Source: Bacteroidales bacterium
GTDB taxonomy: Bacteria; Bacteroidota; Bacteroidia; Bacteroidales; Paludibacteraceae
Direction: 5' to 3'
Assembly (NCBI GenBank): GCA_022783865.1
Contig: JALFYY010000005.1
Coordinates: 16,284-80,283, forward strand
DNA: 64,000 bases
Position 1 is the first letter of the stretch. Each line of letters opens with the position of its first letter. Both the position numbers and the translations under genes were made by a program. Shown in pieces: positions 55,722 to 64,000 of the stretch. The notes beneath the pieces are model-generated. The model had not been told where the DNA came from and did not search any database. It worked only from the letters and a program-made list of their open reading frames with translations.

Positions 55722-56612
55722 ATGTCAAAAAGAGTATCCATAGTACGTTTGAGTGTGGGACATTTCTTCTCGAAATGGCTTCTTTACCCTTTGTGCTACT
55801 ACCTGATTCGTTATCGCCGTAAGGTGGTTAGAGAGAATCTGCTGATGGCGTTTCCTGAAAAAAGCCCGAAGGAGATTTGCCGTATCGAAAAAGATTTCTA
55901 TCTTGCTTTTTCCGATATGATTGCAGAAATATTGACGGGGCGGCATTTCTCCGAAGAAGATATGCAACAGTTCTTTGTGCTGAACAATAGTGAGATAGCT
56001 GCCGAAAGTGCCAAGCATTACGGGGGTGCATTCGTCATGTTGGGACATTTTATGAACTGGGAATGGATGACCGGCTTTGCAACTCGGCTTGCTGCGTTAG
56101 ATGTAGATAGCGGTATTGTTTATAAGCGCTTGAGCAATAAGTTTTTCGATCATTTGATGCTCCGCTTGCGCGGACAAAATGGTGGACAAGTAATTGAGAT
56201 GAACCAATTGCTCCGTGTGATGGTAAAGCAAAAGAAACAATCGGATGCCCAACCTATGCTCTACGCCATGCTTTCCGACCAGCGTCCACGGCGTAGTGCC
56301 ACACAATATCAGACCGTTTTTCTTCACAGGAATGTCGGTTTTCTGACAGGTACAGAGCAATTGGCACAACGGTTTCGCTATCCCGTGTTCTACACCCGCT
56401 ACCGTTGTTTAGGACGTGGGCACTACGAGATGACTTTTGTACGACTCTACGACCCGGACACAGAACCGGATTTGCCTTTGGGTACGATAACGGAGCGTTA
56501 TGCCCGTTTGTTGGAAGAAGATATCCGGCAGTATCCATCTCAATGGCTTTGGTCGCACCGCCGTTTTGCAGGAAGCACACCTGTTGACAGCATATCCGCC
56601 GACAAACGATGA
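55722..56612 (+). CDS. LpxL/HtrB-type lipid A acyltransferase
   Basis: 296 residues. An N-terminal hydrophobic segment (WLLYPLCYYLIRYRRKVVRENL) anchors it to the inner membrane. The catalytic H-X4-E appears in GHFMNWEW. GLVYKRLSN-like IVYKRLSNKFFDHLM and QRPRRSATQYQTVFL are family features. It adds a secondary acyl chain to Kdo-lipid A or to another precursor. Its stop overlaps the next gene by 4 bp (ATGA). Confidence 0.9.
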   Translation: MSKRVSIVRLSVGHFFSKWLLYPLCYYLIRYRRKVVRENLLMAFPEKSPKEICRIEKDFYLAFSDMIAEILTGRHFSEEDMQQFFVLNNSEIAAESAKHYGGAFVMLGHFMNWEWMTGFATRLAALDVDSGIVYKRLSNKFFDHLMLRLRGQNGGQVIEMNQLLRVMVKQKKQSDAQPMLYAMLSDQRPRRSATQYQTVFLHRNVGFLTGTEQLAQRFRYPVFYTRYRCLGRGHYEMTFVRLYDPDTEPDLPLGTITERYARLLEEDIRQYPSQWLWSHRRFAGSTPVDSISADKR

Positions 56613-57976
56613 GAACTTTCGCTGTCATATTGTTCATGACGCTGGCAACCTCACTCGGGGCTGTCACAATGGCGGATGCTGACACGCTCAGAGTACGGGC
56701 GGAGCGCGAATTGGAGGCGGGGAAGATGGACAGGGCGCACACGCTCTTTCTGCAGGCGGCGGATACCTACGGGCGTTTCCCCGATACCGAACGCCAGCAG
56801 TCACTCTGTCTGTATTACATTGCCATAGCTTATCACAATCAGCAGGATACAACCGGTTTGCTTGAGGTGTTGGGCAAGATGGAACAACTGTGCCGGAAGG
56901 TTCCCGACAATCCGTATGTGCAATACGATTACCACTCCGTTATGTCAAGTTGCTATGGAATCCGTTTCGAGCAAACGCAAGATACGCTCTGGCGCGACAG
57001 GATGATGCAGGAGAGCAAAGAGGCGGTACATTGGCAGGAACAACTTTCGTTCAGCGAAAGGCTGAAAGCGTTTATTAATCCGGTATGGATGTACTACAAT
57101 GTCGCCGTGCAATACGACCTCTACTATTCTGCCGACTATCGCGATTCAGTCCGCTTGTGGCTCGACAAGGCACGAAAAGCAAATAATTATCAAGGCAGAG
57201 ATACGGTGGACCGCCTCGAAAGTGATGTCTCCATCCGTGATTTGCAGGCATGGCTTTATTATTACGACGGAGAAACAACGCTTGCCCGGCAGGAGATGGA
57301 GCAGGTACTGCTCCTTATCGATACTTTGGACAGAATGCGTCCCAACTTGGTCCTTACCGAGAAGGGCGAAGCCTATAAATTCTTTGTCATGCTCTACGAA
57401 GAGCAACAACGCTACGATGAAGCACTTCACTACCAGAAACTCTTGGACGACAACAACCGCAAACGCTTTTCACTGGAGCAGAACCGTGCCCTCCACGAAG
57501 TTGAAGCCAGATACGAACGGGCTTTGCAGGAAGAGCGTATCAGCAAACTGCGCCACTCCGTTTTCTTCTTGATAGGTTTGTTTGTTCTGACATCCTTCGG
57601 TGTTTCACTTGTGCTGATTATCAAACGCTTGCGTAAGAAGAACAAAGAGCAGACGCAGTACGAGGAAGCCTTGGAGGCTGATTTGCAGATGCAGGCGTCA
57701 CACACTACTTTGCAGGCGGTGCACGAAATGCTGATGAACGATTTCCCCTCAGCAAAGGACCAGCTGTCGGCTGTTAATCTTGCATTGGCATCAGAGATTA
57801 TGGCGCAAAGCCTTTCGCCGCTTTCCATCGTTGATAAACGCTATCTGCTCTGTTTCTTGGCAGGATTGCGCCCGCAGGAGATTGCCGCTCTGTTCCATGT
57901 CGAACCGGCATCGGTATATACTGTCCGTTATCGTCTTCGCAAGAAGTTCCCTAAAGACTATTCCTTGCCGCTTTGA
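56609..57976 (+). CDS. Membrane TPR protein with LuxR-like helix-turn-helix
   Basis: 455 residues. Signal peptide (MRTFAVILFMTLATSLGAVTMA), tetratricopeptide-type helices (about 25-300), one transmembrane helix (HSVFFLIGLFVLTSFGVSLVLII), a coiled coil and a C-terminal HTH (FLAGLRPQEIAALFHVEPAS, VYTVRYRLRKKF). It is the same architecture as the DUF6377 protein at 164-1729 but a different sequence. It likely senses periplasmic state and regulates transcription from the membrane. The target is not evident; co-translation with the acyltransferase hints at envelope control. Confidence 0.8.
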   Translation: MRTFAVILFMTLATSLGAVTMADADTLRVRAERELEAGKMDRAHTLFLQAADTYGRFPDTERQQSLCLYYIAIAYHNQQDTTGLLEVLGKMEQLCRKVPDNPYVQYDYHSVMSSCYGIRFEQTQDTLWRDRMMQESKEAVHWQEQLSFSERLKAFINPVWMYYNVAVQYDLYYSADYRDSVRLWLDKARKANNYQGRDTVDRLESDVSIRDLQAWLYYYDGETTLARQEMEQVLLLIDTLDRMRPNLVLTEKGEAYKFFVMLYEEQQRYDEALHYQKLLDDNNRKRFSLEQNRALHEVEARYERALQEERISKLRHSVFFLIGLFVLTSFGVSLVLIIKRLRKKNKEQTQYEEALEADLQMQASHTTLQAVHEMLMNDFPSAKDQLSAVNLALASEIMAQSLSPLSIVDKRYLLCFLAGLRPQEIAALFHVEPASVYTVRYRLRKKFPKDYSLPL

Positions 57977-58102
57977 CAGATTCCCGGCAATATATTTAAC
58001 ATGAGTTCGGCATCAGCCATATCTTGAAAATAAGTGCTGTCGGTGTGTGGGTATATCTCGCCTGCAACTTGATTTCATGTAACTTTCATCTCATGTGCAT
58101 TC

Positions 58103-58157
58103 CTTTAGGGATACTTTAGGGATACTTTAGGGATAGCGAAGAAATAGCGAAGCGTTT
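58103..58157. repeat. 11-bp-period tandem array, 5 units
   Basis: CTTTAGGGATA three times, then GCGAAGAAATA and GCGAAGCGTTT. It ends 2 bp before the stop codon of the phosphatase/nuclease gene. The first unit is the reverse complement of one at 13610-13620. Confidence 0.85.
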
Positions 58158-58159
58158 TT

Positions 58160-59245
58160 TCAATATTGCAGTACGCAACTGATAGGGTAGTGGTCGGAGT
58201 AATCCACTTTGTCGATGCGGAAATCCGTAGGATAGAACTGCGGTGAACAGAGAATGTAATCGATGCGCACGCCCAATCCTTTTTTATATAAGGTGTGTCC
58301 TGTTTGCCATGAGGTGGATTCAAGGAAACTGTCTTTGAGTCCTTTGCTCAGGGTGCGATATACGTAGCTCACCGGTACATCGTTCATGTCGCCGCACACT
58401 ATTACCGGATAGGGTGATGCGCATATCTCTTGCCGGATATATTGCGCTTGGTCAGCACGATATCGGTAGGCGTCAATGAGCTTGTGACCGATGGTATTAG
58501 CCGTTTGTTTGAGCTCTGTTGATAACTCTTCCGTACCGGAAACCGAGAGTGAAAGGTCTTGTTGCGTGAGGCGGTTCGATTGCAGATGGTTGTTGAACAG
58601 ACGGAAAGTGTCGGTTCCGACTACCACATCGCATCGGTCGGAGATGTTCGTCTGCGATTCGTAATGAAGCGTCTGTTTGTTGAGGAGCGGATATTTCGAA
58701 AACACTGCCAAACCGTATTGCCGTTTTTTCTTGTAAATCTTGTAATCGATATACGAATACGGATAGTGGGTAAGATATTGTTTTACTTCCGGTAAGGTAA
58801 TGAATTGCGGATTCTTGTTGGTCTCGAACTCTTGCAGACAAACGATGTCGGCATCCTGTTCCTGAATATATTGCAGCACCTTGTTCTTCCCGGGCTTTTG
58901 GCAATAGTCAAGCCGTTGCGTGTTATACGAAACTATGCGCAATTGTTTTCCGGTGCCTGTCGCTTCTTTCCTGCTGAAACCAATAGTATGACTGATGGGG
59001 ATCCACGAGAGCAACAGGGCGGTCAGAGAAATCAACGTCCTGCTTTTCCGTTCGGTGAAGAGCCAGAGCAAGGCACAGATGATGTTACATGCCACTATCC
59101 ATTCGTAACCGATACCGAAGAGCGATGGTAAAGAGAGCAATGTGGGTCGGATAAACTGCCCAAGGTTTGCCAATAGCAGGCATATAACCGCAGCTATGTT
59201 GATAATCAGGAGTAGTAGGCGCAATATGTGCCGTGTCAGTTTCAT
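58160..59245 (-). CDS. Endonuclease/exonuclease/phosphatase family protein
   Basis: 361 residues. Two or three N-terminal transmembrane helices (LLLLIINIAAVICLLLANLG, IVACNIICALLWLFT, TLISLTALLLSWIPI) precede an EEP domain with SYNTQRLDY, IVCLQEFETNK, NNHLQSNRL, VCGDMNDVPVSY and DYSDHYPISCVL. The catalytic Glu, Asp, Asn and His residues of the fold are visible. It is a membrane-attached phosphodiesterase, nuclease or lipid phosphatase of unknown substrate. It overlaps the rhomboid gene by 4 bp. Confidence 0.9.
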   Translation of the reverse strand: MKLTRHILRLLLLIINIAAVICLLLANLGQFIRPTLLSLPSLFGIGYEWIVACNIICALLWLFTERKSRTLISLTALLLSWIPISHTIGFSRKEATGTGKQLRIVSYNTQRLDYCQKPGKNKVLQYIQEQDADIVCLQEFETNKNPQFITLPEVKQYLTHYPYSYIDYKIYKKKRQYGLAVFSKYPLLNKQTLHYESQTNISDRCDVVVGTDTFRLFNNHLQSNRLTQQDLSLSVSGTEELSTELKQTANTIGHKLIDAYRYRADQAQYIRQEICASPYPVIVCGDMNDVPVSYVYRTLSKGLKDSFLESTSWQTGHTLYKKGLGVRIDYILCSPQFYPTDFRIDKVDYSDHYPISCVLQY

Positions 59246-60132
59246 TGTTGCTCAAAGAGTTTGCGCTTTTCTTCTGCTGTCAGACTGTCGTAACCCGACA
59301 ACTTGATTTTATCTAATATGCGGTCAATCTCTTTCTTGATTTCTGCTTCTTTCCGGCTCTTTTCTTCTTGGGTATGTTCGTCGCGAACAGGCTCTTGATA
59401 GTGATAGTCGGAGTAATGCGGCTTTTTTTCTTCGCGTTGCTTCCGTTTCCTTTGCTGCCACCATTGCTGCAATCTCGACGTCTCGCCGTTTGACTCCGAC
59501 GACATGCTGCTTACACCTTTGTGCTTCCACCACAGAATCAGACCCAAACCGAAAATCATACCTCCCAAATGGGCGAAGTGGGCGATGTTGTCTGCACTGG
59601 CAATGCCTTCAAACAATTCTACTACGGCATAGATGATGACCAATATACGGGCACGGATGGGTATCGGAAGCGGGAAGATGAAGATACGTACATCGGGGAA
59701 GAGCCAGCCGAAAGCCAACAGAATGCTGAACACGGCACCGCTGGCACCTATCACTACTGCTGCCGCAGGCACTGTGCCGTACATAAAGAACCATACCAGT
59801 TCCTGAATCAATCCTGCCCCTACGCCTGTTATCAGGTAATAGGTCAGATACCGTTTGCTGCCCCAGCGTTGCTCCAACGGTGCACCGAACATCCATACGG
59901 CAAACATATTGAAGAATATGTGACTGAAATTGGCGTGCATGAACATATAGGTGAACGGCTGCCAGATACTGAAGCCGTTGAATATATAGTGCAATCCCAA
60001 GATGTTGCTCAGGTGAATGCCTGCAGTACGTTCCAATGTGGCATCCGTCAACCACACGACGAGGTTGATAAGAAGGAGATTTTTTGTGACAGGAGGAATA
60101 CCCGGCAAAAAGGGATTGCGTTCTGTTGTCAT
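59242..60132 (-). CDS. Rhomboid family intramembrane serine protease
   Basis: 296 residues from the ATG at 60132 (MTTERNPFLPGIPPVTKNLL); the ORF start 22 codons upstream is not needed. Six transmembrane helices, catalytic serine in VIGASGAVFSILLAF and histidine in NIAHFAHLGGMIFGLGL, with upstream HANFSHIFFNMFAVWMFG. The C-terminal 70 residues are a charged cytoplasmic tail (QQRKRKQREEKKPHYSDYHY). It cleaves membrane substrates. The neighbouring EEP gene is translationally coupled. Confidence 0.92.
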   Translation of the reverse strand: MTTERNPFLPGIPPVTKNLLLINLVVWLTDATLERTAGIHLSNILGLHYIFNGFSIWQPFTYMFMHANFSHIFFNMFAVWMFGAPLEQRWGSKRYLTYYLITGVGAGLIQELVWFFMYGTVPAAAVVIGASGAVFSILLAFGWLFPDVRIFIFPLPIPIRARILVIIYAVVELFEGIASADNIAHFAHLGGMIFGLGLILWWKHKGVSSMSSESNGETSRLQQWWQQRKRKQREEKKPHYSDYHYQEPVRDEHTQEEKSRKEAEIKKEIDRILDKIKLSGYDSLTAEEKRKLFEQQ

Positions 60133-60318
60133 ATCTGTTGTTTGCTTTAGGTGTGTTTTACTTGTTCTTGTGAAAAGTCCTTGTTTATTCTTACACAAAA
60201 GTACTGTTTTCTATCCAAATACCTCCACAAAAACCGTGCAATAAATGTTTTTCTGCATATTATTGCAGAAAAATGCATTTTTATACCCTTAACTCTTGCA
60301 TATTTGAAAAATGATAAG

Positions 60319-60326
60319 TATATTTG
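60319..60326 (+). promoter_or_regulatory. -7 box of the HU gene
   Basis: TATATTTG with CTTG 21 bp upstream (60294-60297). The leader is about 55 nt and AT-rich. Confidence 0.5.
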
Positions 60327-60388
60327 CAGCGATTAAGTTATCCGATAACTTTAATCGAATATTAAACGTTTAATAATTTCTTATTACT

Positions 60389-60658
60389 ATGAACAAAGTT
60401 GAATTAGTTGCTGCTGTTGCAGCAGAAGCAGGTTTGACAAAAGTCGTTGCTCAAGCAGCTGTCGAAGCTACTGTTAATGCCATCAAAGACGCATTGGCAA
60501 AAGGTGAAAATGTACAACTCGTAGGTTTCGGTACATTTGCTGTTACCGAGCGTGCAGAGCGTAACGGTGTAAATCCTGCTACCGGAAAGGCTATCAAAAT
60601 TGCTGCTAAGAAAGTTGTTAAGTTCAAAGCAGGTAAAGCTTTGGCTGAGACTCTTTAA
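60389..60658 (+). CDS. HU family DNA-binding protein
   Basis: 89 residues. MNKVELVAAVAAEAGLTKVV and the arm GFGTFAVTERAERNGVNPAT, GKAIKIAAKKVVKFKAGKAL identify an HU-type histone-like protein. It bends and compacts DNA as a dimer. Codon use suggests high expression. A strong terminator follows. Confidence 0.96.
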   Translation: MNKVELVAAVAAEAGLTKVVAQAAVEATVNAIKDALAKGENVQLVGFGTFAVTERAERNGVNPATGKAIKIAAKKVVKFKAGKALAETL

Positions 60659-60680
60659 CAATAGAGAATCCCTTTTCTTG

Positions 60681-60713
60681 GAGCCGACTACTGCGTAGCC
60701 GGTTCTTTTTTTT
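60681..60713 (+). terminator. Rho-independent terminator of the HU gene
   Basis: GAGCCGACTAC and GTAGCCGGTTC form an 11-bp stem (two G-T type pairs) with a 3-nt loop and eight Ts. Confidence 0.85.
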
Positions 60714-60746
60714 ATCCTCGGGTATTGTTATATCGGTTTTTCTTTG

Positions 60747-60754
60747 TACCTTTG
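60747..60754 (+). promoter_or_regulatory. -7 box of gcvH
   Basis: TACCTTTG with ATTG 19 bp upstream (60724-60727). In the leader an AGCAGAC-AG-GTCTGCT hairpin (60764-60779) follows. Confidence 0.55.
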
Positions 60755-60818
60755 TCACGCATAGCAGACAGGTCTGCTTTACGAAAAGAGAATATTTACC
60801 AATAAATCAAATTACACT

Positions 60819-61196
60819 ATGGCTAACATTCCATCTAATCTTCATTACACCAACGAACACGAATGGATTCGTGTGGAGGGTGATACCGCTTATGTAGGTA
60901 TTACTGATTTTGCGCAATCCGAGTTGGGAGAAATTGTTTTTGTTGATATTGATACGGTAGGTGAGCACCTGCAACAAGGCGAAGTATTCGGTTCTGTTGA
61001 AGCGGTAAAGACCGTTTCCGACCTCAATATGCCAGTATCGGGTGAGGTGCTCGAAATCAATGAGACGCTCAACGACCAACCCGAATTGGTCAATACCGAT
61101 CCTTATGGCGAAGGTTGGATGATTAAAATATCGGTTGACGACGCTGCAGAACTCGCATCGCTCTTGGATGCTGCCGCTTACGAAGCAATCATCTGA
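60819..61196 (+). CDS. gcvH: Glycine cleavage system H protein
   Basis: 125 residues. The lipoylation site is the lysine of [40 protein letters not shown] and the acidic end are typical. H protein carries the aminomethyl arm between the P, T and L proteins. None of those genes is in this window, as often in Bacteroidetes. It has its own promoter and terminator. Confidence 0.96.
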   Translation: MANIPSNLHYTNEHEWIRVEGDTAYVGITDFAQSELGEIVFVDIDTVGEHLQQGEVFGSVEAVKTVSDLNMPVSGEVLEINETLNDQPELVNTDPYGEGWMIKISVDDAAELASLLDAAAYEAII

Positions 61197-61221
61197 TTGC
61201 TGCCGGATCGATATATCACAG

Positions 61222-61262
61222 AACCGGCTATCCTTTCCGAAGAGAGGATAGCCGGTTTCTTG
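61222..61262 (+). terminator. Rho-independent terminator of gcvH
   Basis: AACCGGCTATCC and GGATAGCCGGTT form a perfect 12-bp stem extended inward over a CGAA loop, then TTTCTTGTT. It may also help end the convergent ackA transcript. Confidence 0.8.
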
Positions 61263-61305
61263 TTGCTCAGGTGTTCCGCTGGGGAACGATTCTGTTGCCG
61301 GCAAA

Positions 61306-62508
61306 TTATTTGCCTTGTGTCAGTGCTTCTGTATCGGAAGCAATCATATATTCCTCATCGGTAGGAATGACGCATACTTTCACTTTGCTCTCCGGTGTAG
61401 AAAGCAAGGCTTCTTTGCCGCGGGTTTGTGCATTGAGCGCCTCATCGAATGTGATACCCAAATAACTCAGTCCTTTGATGATTTCGCCACGGATATAAGC
61501 ATCGTTCTCGCCGATTCCGCCGGTAAAGACAATAGTATCCACACCGTTCATGGCAGCCACATAAGCACCGATGTATTTGATTACGCGATAGATAAACATC
61601 TTGCGGGCAAGGTATGCACGATGATTGCCTGCTTTAACGGCAGCATCAATATCGCGTGCGTCGGAGCTGACGCCAGAAACACCTAACAAGCCCGATTTCT
61701 TGTTGACAAGGTTGGAAAACTCAGCTGTATTCAAGCCCTCTTTGTCCATAATGTACATGGCAGCACCGAGGTCCAAATCGCCTGCACGTGTGCCCATCAC
61801 GAGCCCTTCTACCGGTGTCAATCCCATACTGGTATCGACGGATTGTCCGTTCAGTACGGCAGTGATACTGCCACCGTTACCGATGTGTGCCGTAATCACT
61901 TTCTGCTGTTTGGGGTCTGTACCCAGGAACTCGCAAACACGGGCGGAAACATAGCGGTGGGAAGTACCGTGGAAACCATAGCGGCGGATGGCATATTTCT
62001 CGTAGAGTTCATACGGGATAGCATACATATAAGCGTGTTCCGGCATTGTCTGATGGAAAGCCGTGTCGAACACAGCCACTTGCGGAACTTGAGGCAATAT
62101 TGTGCTGATAGCGTCGATACCTTTCAAGTTGGCAGGGTTGTGCAAAGGAGCCAGGTCGGAGCACTCTACAATGCTCTGACGCACTTCGGGAGTAATCAAT
62201 ACCGATTGGTTGAATCGTTCTCCGCCATGCACTACACGGTGACCCACAGCGTCAATCTCTTCCAAACGCTTGATACAGCCAATCTTCTCATCTGTGAGAG
62301 TGGAAAGAATCAGTTCGATACCGACAGTGTGTTCGGGCATTTCTCGGTTGATTTGCACTTTTTCTCCGTTGGGCAACTTTACCAAAAGGAATGAGTCGGG
62401 CAGACCTATTTTTTCTACACCGCCTTGTGCGATTACTTCTTTGTTCTCCATCTCGAAGAGTTTGTATTTGATGGAGGAACTTCCGCAGTTTAATACAAGT
62501 ATTTTCAT
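61306..62508 (-). CDS. ackA: Acetate kinase
   Basis: 400 residues. MKILVLNCGSSSIKYKLFEM, GHRVVHGGERF, DTAFHQTMP, RYGFHGTSHRYV and HIGNGGSITAVLNG are all textbook motifs. It makes ATP from acetyl phosphate, the last step of fermentative acetate formation. It is 29 bp downstream of pta. Confidence 0.97.
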   Translation of the reverse strand: MKILVLNCGSSSIKYKLFEMENKEVIAQGGVEKIGLPDSFLLVKLPNGEKVQINREMPEHTVGIELILSTLTDEKIGCIKRLEEIDAVGHRVVHGGERFNQSVLITPEVRQSIVECSDLAPLHNPANLKGIDAISTILPQVPQVAVFDTAFHQTMPEHAYMYAIPYELYEKYAIRRYGFHGTSHRYVSARVCEFLGTDPKQQKVITAHIGNGGSITAVLNGQSVDTSMGLTPVEGLVMGTRAGDLDLGAAMYIMDKEGLNTAEFSNLVNKKSGLLGVSGVSSDARDIDAAVKAGNHRAYLARKMFIYRVIKYIGAYVAAMNGVDTIVFTGGIGENDAYIRGEIIKGLSYLGITFDEALNAQTRGKEALLSTPESKVKVCVIPTDEEYMIASDTEALTQGK

Positions 62509-62537
62509 AATGATTATAATGAAACTATGGTAAGTAC

Positions 62538-63542
62538 TTATGCTTTAGCCATTGCCTGGTTGGCTGTGATGATAACCATTTGCACGATATCGTCGGTTTT
62601 GCAACCGCGGCTCAAATCGTTTACCGGAGCGGCAATGCCTTGGAGAATAGGACCAATGGCATTAGCACCCGAGAAACGCTCAACCAATTTGTAACCGATA
62701 TTGCCTGCTTGCAAATCGGGGAATACCAATACGTTGGCTTTGCCGGCTACTGTGCTTTCCGGTGCTTTCAGTTTGCCAACTGACTCAATAAGTGCCGCAT
62801 CCGCCTGGAGTTCACCATCCAACATAAGGTCGGGAGCCAACTCTTTGGCAATGCGGGTTGCTTCTGTCACTTTGTCGATGAGTTCGTGCTTTGCACTGCC
62901 TTTCGTGGAGAACGAAAGCATAGCTACACGCGGTTCGATACCAGCCAAGGTGCGAGCCGTTTCTGCTGTAGATACGGCTATTTGTGCCAACTCTTGTGCA
63001 TTGGGACATGGGTTGACAGCGCAGTCTGCAAATACCAAGAAACCGTTTTCGCCCAATTGTGCAGCAGGAGTGAACATCAGGAAAGCGCCGGATACGATTC
63101 CCACACCGGGTTTGGTCTTCAAGATTTGGAAAGCGGGACGGATAGTATCGGCTGTTGTACCGCGTGCACCGGCAATTTCGCCGTCAGCGTCGCCGTTCTT
63201 TATCATCAGGCAACCCAAATACAGAGGGTCTTTGGCTTTTTTGCGTGCTTCTTCGATAGTCATCCCTTTGGCTTTGCGCAATTCGAAGAGCAGATTGGCA
63301 TATACTTCGGTAGCCGCATCGTCAGCAGGGTCGAACAGGGTGGCTTCTTCGATGTGGGTGTAACCTTGCTCTGCAGCCATCTGACGGATGGTGGCAGGAT
63401 TGCCGATAAGTGTAAGTTTGGCTACTTTGTCACGGAGCAGGATTTCTGCTGCGGCTAATGTACGAGGCTCATCGCCTTCAGGAAGAACGATGCGTTGCGG
63501 GTTGGCTATTGCCCGTTGGCGCATTTGTTGTAGAATATCCAT
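62538..63542 (-). CDS. pta: Phosphate acetyltransferase
   Basis: 334 residues, the short class I form. IVLPEGDEPRTLAAAEIL, GIVSGAFLMFTPAAQLGENG and the ALIESVGKLKAPESTVAGKAN, NVLVFPDLQAGNIGYKLVER block identify Pta. It converts acetyl-CoA to acetyl phosphate. A TAACTTTG box on minus at 63620-63613 with CTTG 20 bp upstream gives a leader of about 65 nt. It forms an operon with ackA. Confidence 0.97.
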   Translation of the reverse strand: MDILQQMRQRAIANPQRIVLPEGDEPRTLAAAEILLRDKVAKLTLIGNPATIRQMAAEQGYTHIEEATLFDPADDAATEVYANLLFELRKAKGMTIEEARKKAKDPLYLGCLMIKNGDADGEIAGARGTTADTIRPAFQILKTKPGVGIVSGAFLMFTPAAQLGENGFLVFADCAVNPCPNAQELAQIAVSTAETARTLAGIEPRVAMLSFSTKGSAKHELIDKVTEATRIAKELAPDLMLDGELQADAALIESVGKLKAPESTVAGKANVLVFPDLQAGNIGYKLVERFSGANAIGPILQGIAAPVNDLSRGCKTDDIVQMVIITANQAMAKA

Positions 63543-64000
63543 ATTATATTGATTATTTTAGGTTATACGCGGTATTTTGGTTCCCGTTGCTATGGCAACG
63601 CCATAATCGGTGCAAAGTTAGTGTATTTTTGGGTGACAGGCAAGTTTCAACTGCCGCAATATGTGGTAATTTTTGACGAAAAAACATTCTCCGCTTTTAT
63701 TTGTGCTGTTCTGACGGACAATTTCGTATCAGTATTTGTCTGTTTCGCATCAGCACTGCGTCCGCTCTCTGTTAGATATCTATTCTAATGATATTTCGGC
63801 GAACAAGTTGTACGATTGTGAAATTGTACAGATGTCAGATAATGCAATTGTCTAAGGTTAAACGAAATTTCCATTAGTAAATGCAACTTTAATGAAAGCT
63901 GTAGGATGTGAAGAAGCGAATGATTTTATTCAGCGAAAGAGAGAGCAAAAAAAGTGCTCATCTCCTTCGGCTGAAACGGAAAATTTGCTATCTTTGCACC
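63543..64000. other. Terminal intergenic region
   Basis: It contains the pta promoter (63613-63620, minus) and, at the very end, TATCTTTG at 63989-63996 on plus for a gene beyond the window. An open frame from the ATG at 63892 runs off the window edge (about 36 codons), but it crosses that promoter box and shows no recognisable protein. Confidence 0.5.

Noticed and set aside
63892-64000. Open frame running off the right end of the window
   Set aside because: Only about 36 codons, contains the TATCTTTG promoter box near its end and has no recognisable sequence.

Overview
This window is a chromosomal segment of a Bacteroidota bacterium, almost certainly order Bacteroidales; family and genus cannot be fixed from sequence alone. 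Supporting signs are Bacteroidetes-type promoters (TTTG at -33, TAnnTTTG at -7, about 19-20 bp apart) in front of many genes, a short 286-residue primary sigma factor, a hybrid two-component regulator, lineage-typical families (DUF6377, DUF4827, FKBP-type lipoprotein), a eukaryote-like glycogen branching enzyme, and a fermentative acetate pathway (pta-ackA) with an acetyl/succinyl-CoA transferase. Most of the window is ordinary vertically inherited core genome. About 4.2-6.7 kb is visibly AT-richer and looks accessory.

Layout. 0-4 kb: DUF6377 regulator, recO, CoA-transferase. 4.1-6.7 kb: a repeat-rich gap with two copies of a symmetric promoter module, then a small cluster of secreted or lipoprotein genes ending in decayed sequence. 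6.7-12.9 kb: guanine/cytidine deaminase family protein, AraC regulator, truncated hydrolase, reverse rubrerythrin, ABC-2 exporter pair, CAT-like acetyltransferase. 13-16.3 kb: rpsT, tRNA-Glu, rpoD, htrA. 16.7-21.2 kb: alkaline phosphatase, recX, prmC, ribD, then a truncated Nudix gene and a ferredoxin-domain remnant. 21.3-26.4 kb: a tight unit glgB-nagB-terB/dnaJ-cysS. 26.7-30.8 kb: yhcH family, Na/Pi cotransporter with a leader terminator. 29.7-36.2 kb: envelope and proteostasis unit rsfS-ftsH-M16 peptidase-lpxB. 36.4-39.2 kb: secreted phosphoesterase and two small hypotheticals. 39.3-47.7 kb: one long minus-strand run rmlA-hybrid sensor-FKBP-DUF4827-glmM-surE, where the hybrid sensor carries a frameshift in its AraC domain. 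47.7-48.6 kb: repeat-rich gap. 48.6-58 kb: gyrB-LOG, then surface-polysaccharide genes (concanavalin-like protein, GT4, Stealth, O-antigen ligase-like) and lipid A acyltransferase with a TPR/HTH regulator. 58-63.5 kb: endonuclease-fold phosphatase, rhomboid, HU, gcvH, ackA, pta.

The most interesting non-gene signal is a 76-bp symmetric element present three times (4479-4554, 4562-4637, 27303-27378). An 18-bp palindrome of the form TTCCCRAA-N2-TTTGGGAA lies exactly halfway between two outward-facing TAnnTTTG boxes, with identical 37.5-bp arms in all three copies and no -33 box at the normal place. This geometry fits a regulator-dependent bidirectional promoter. A second signal is a set of intergenic short tandem arrays with a strict 11-bp period (at least eight loci, several sharing the same unit) plus separate 8-, 10- and 12-bp-period arrays. 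All are reported from reading the sequence; no database search was possible.
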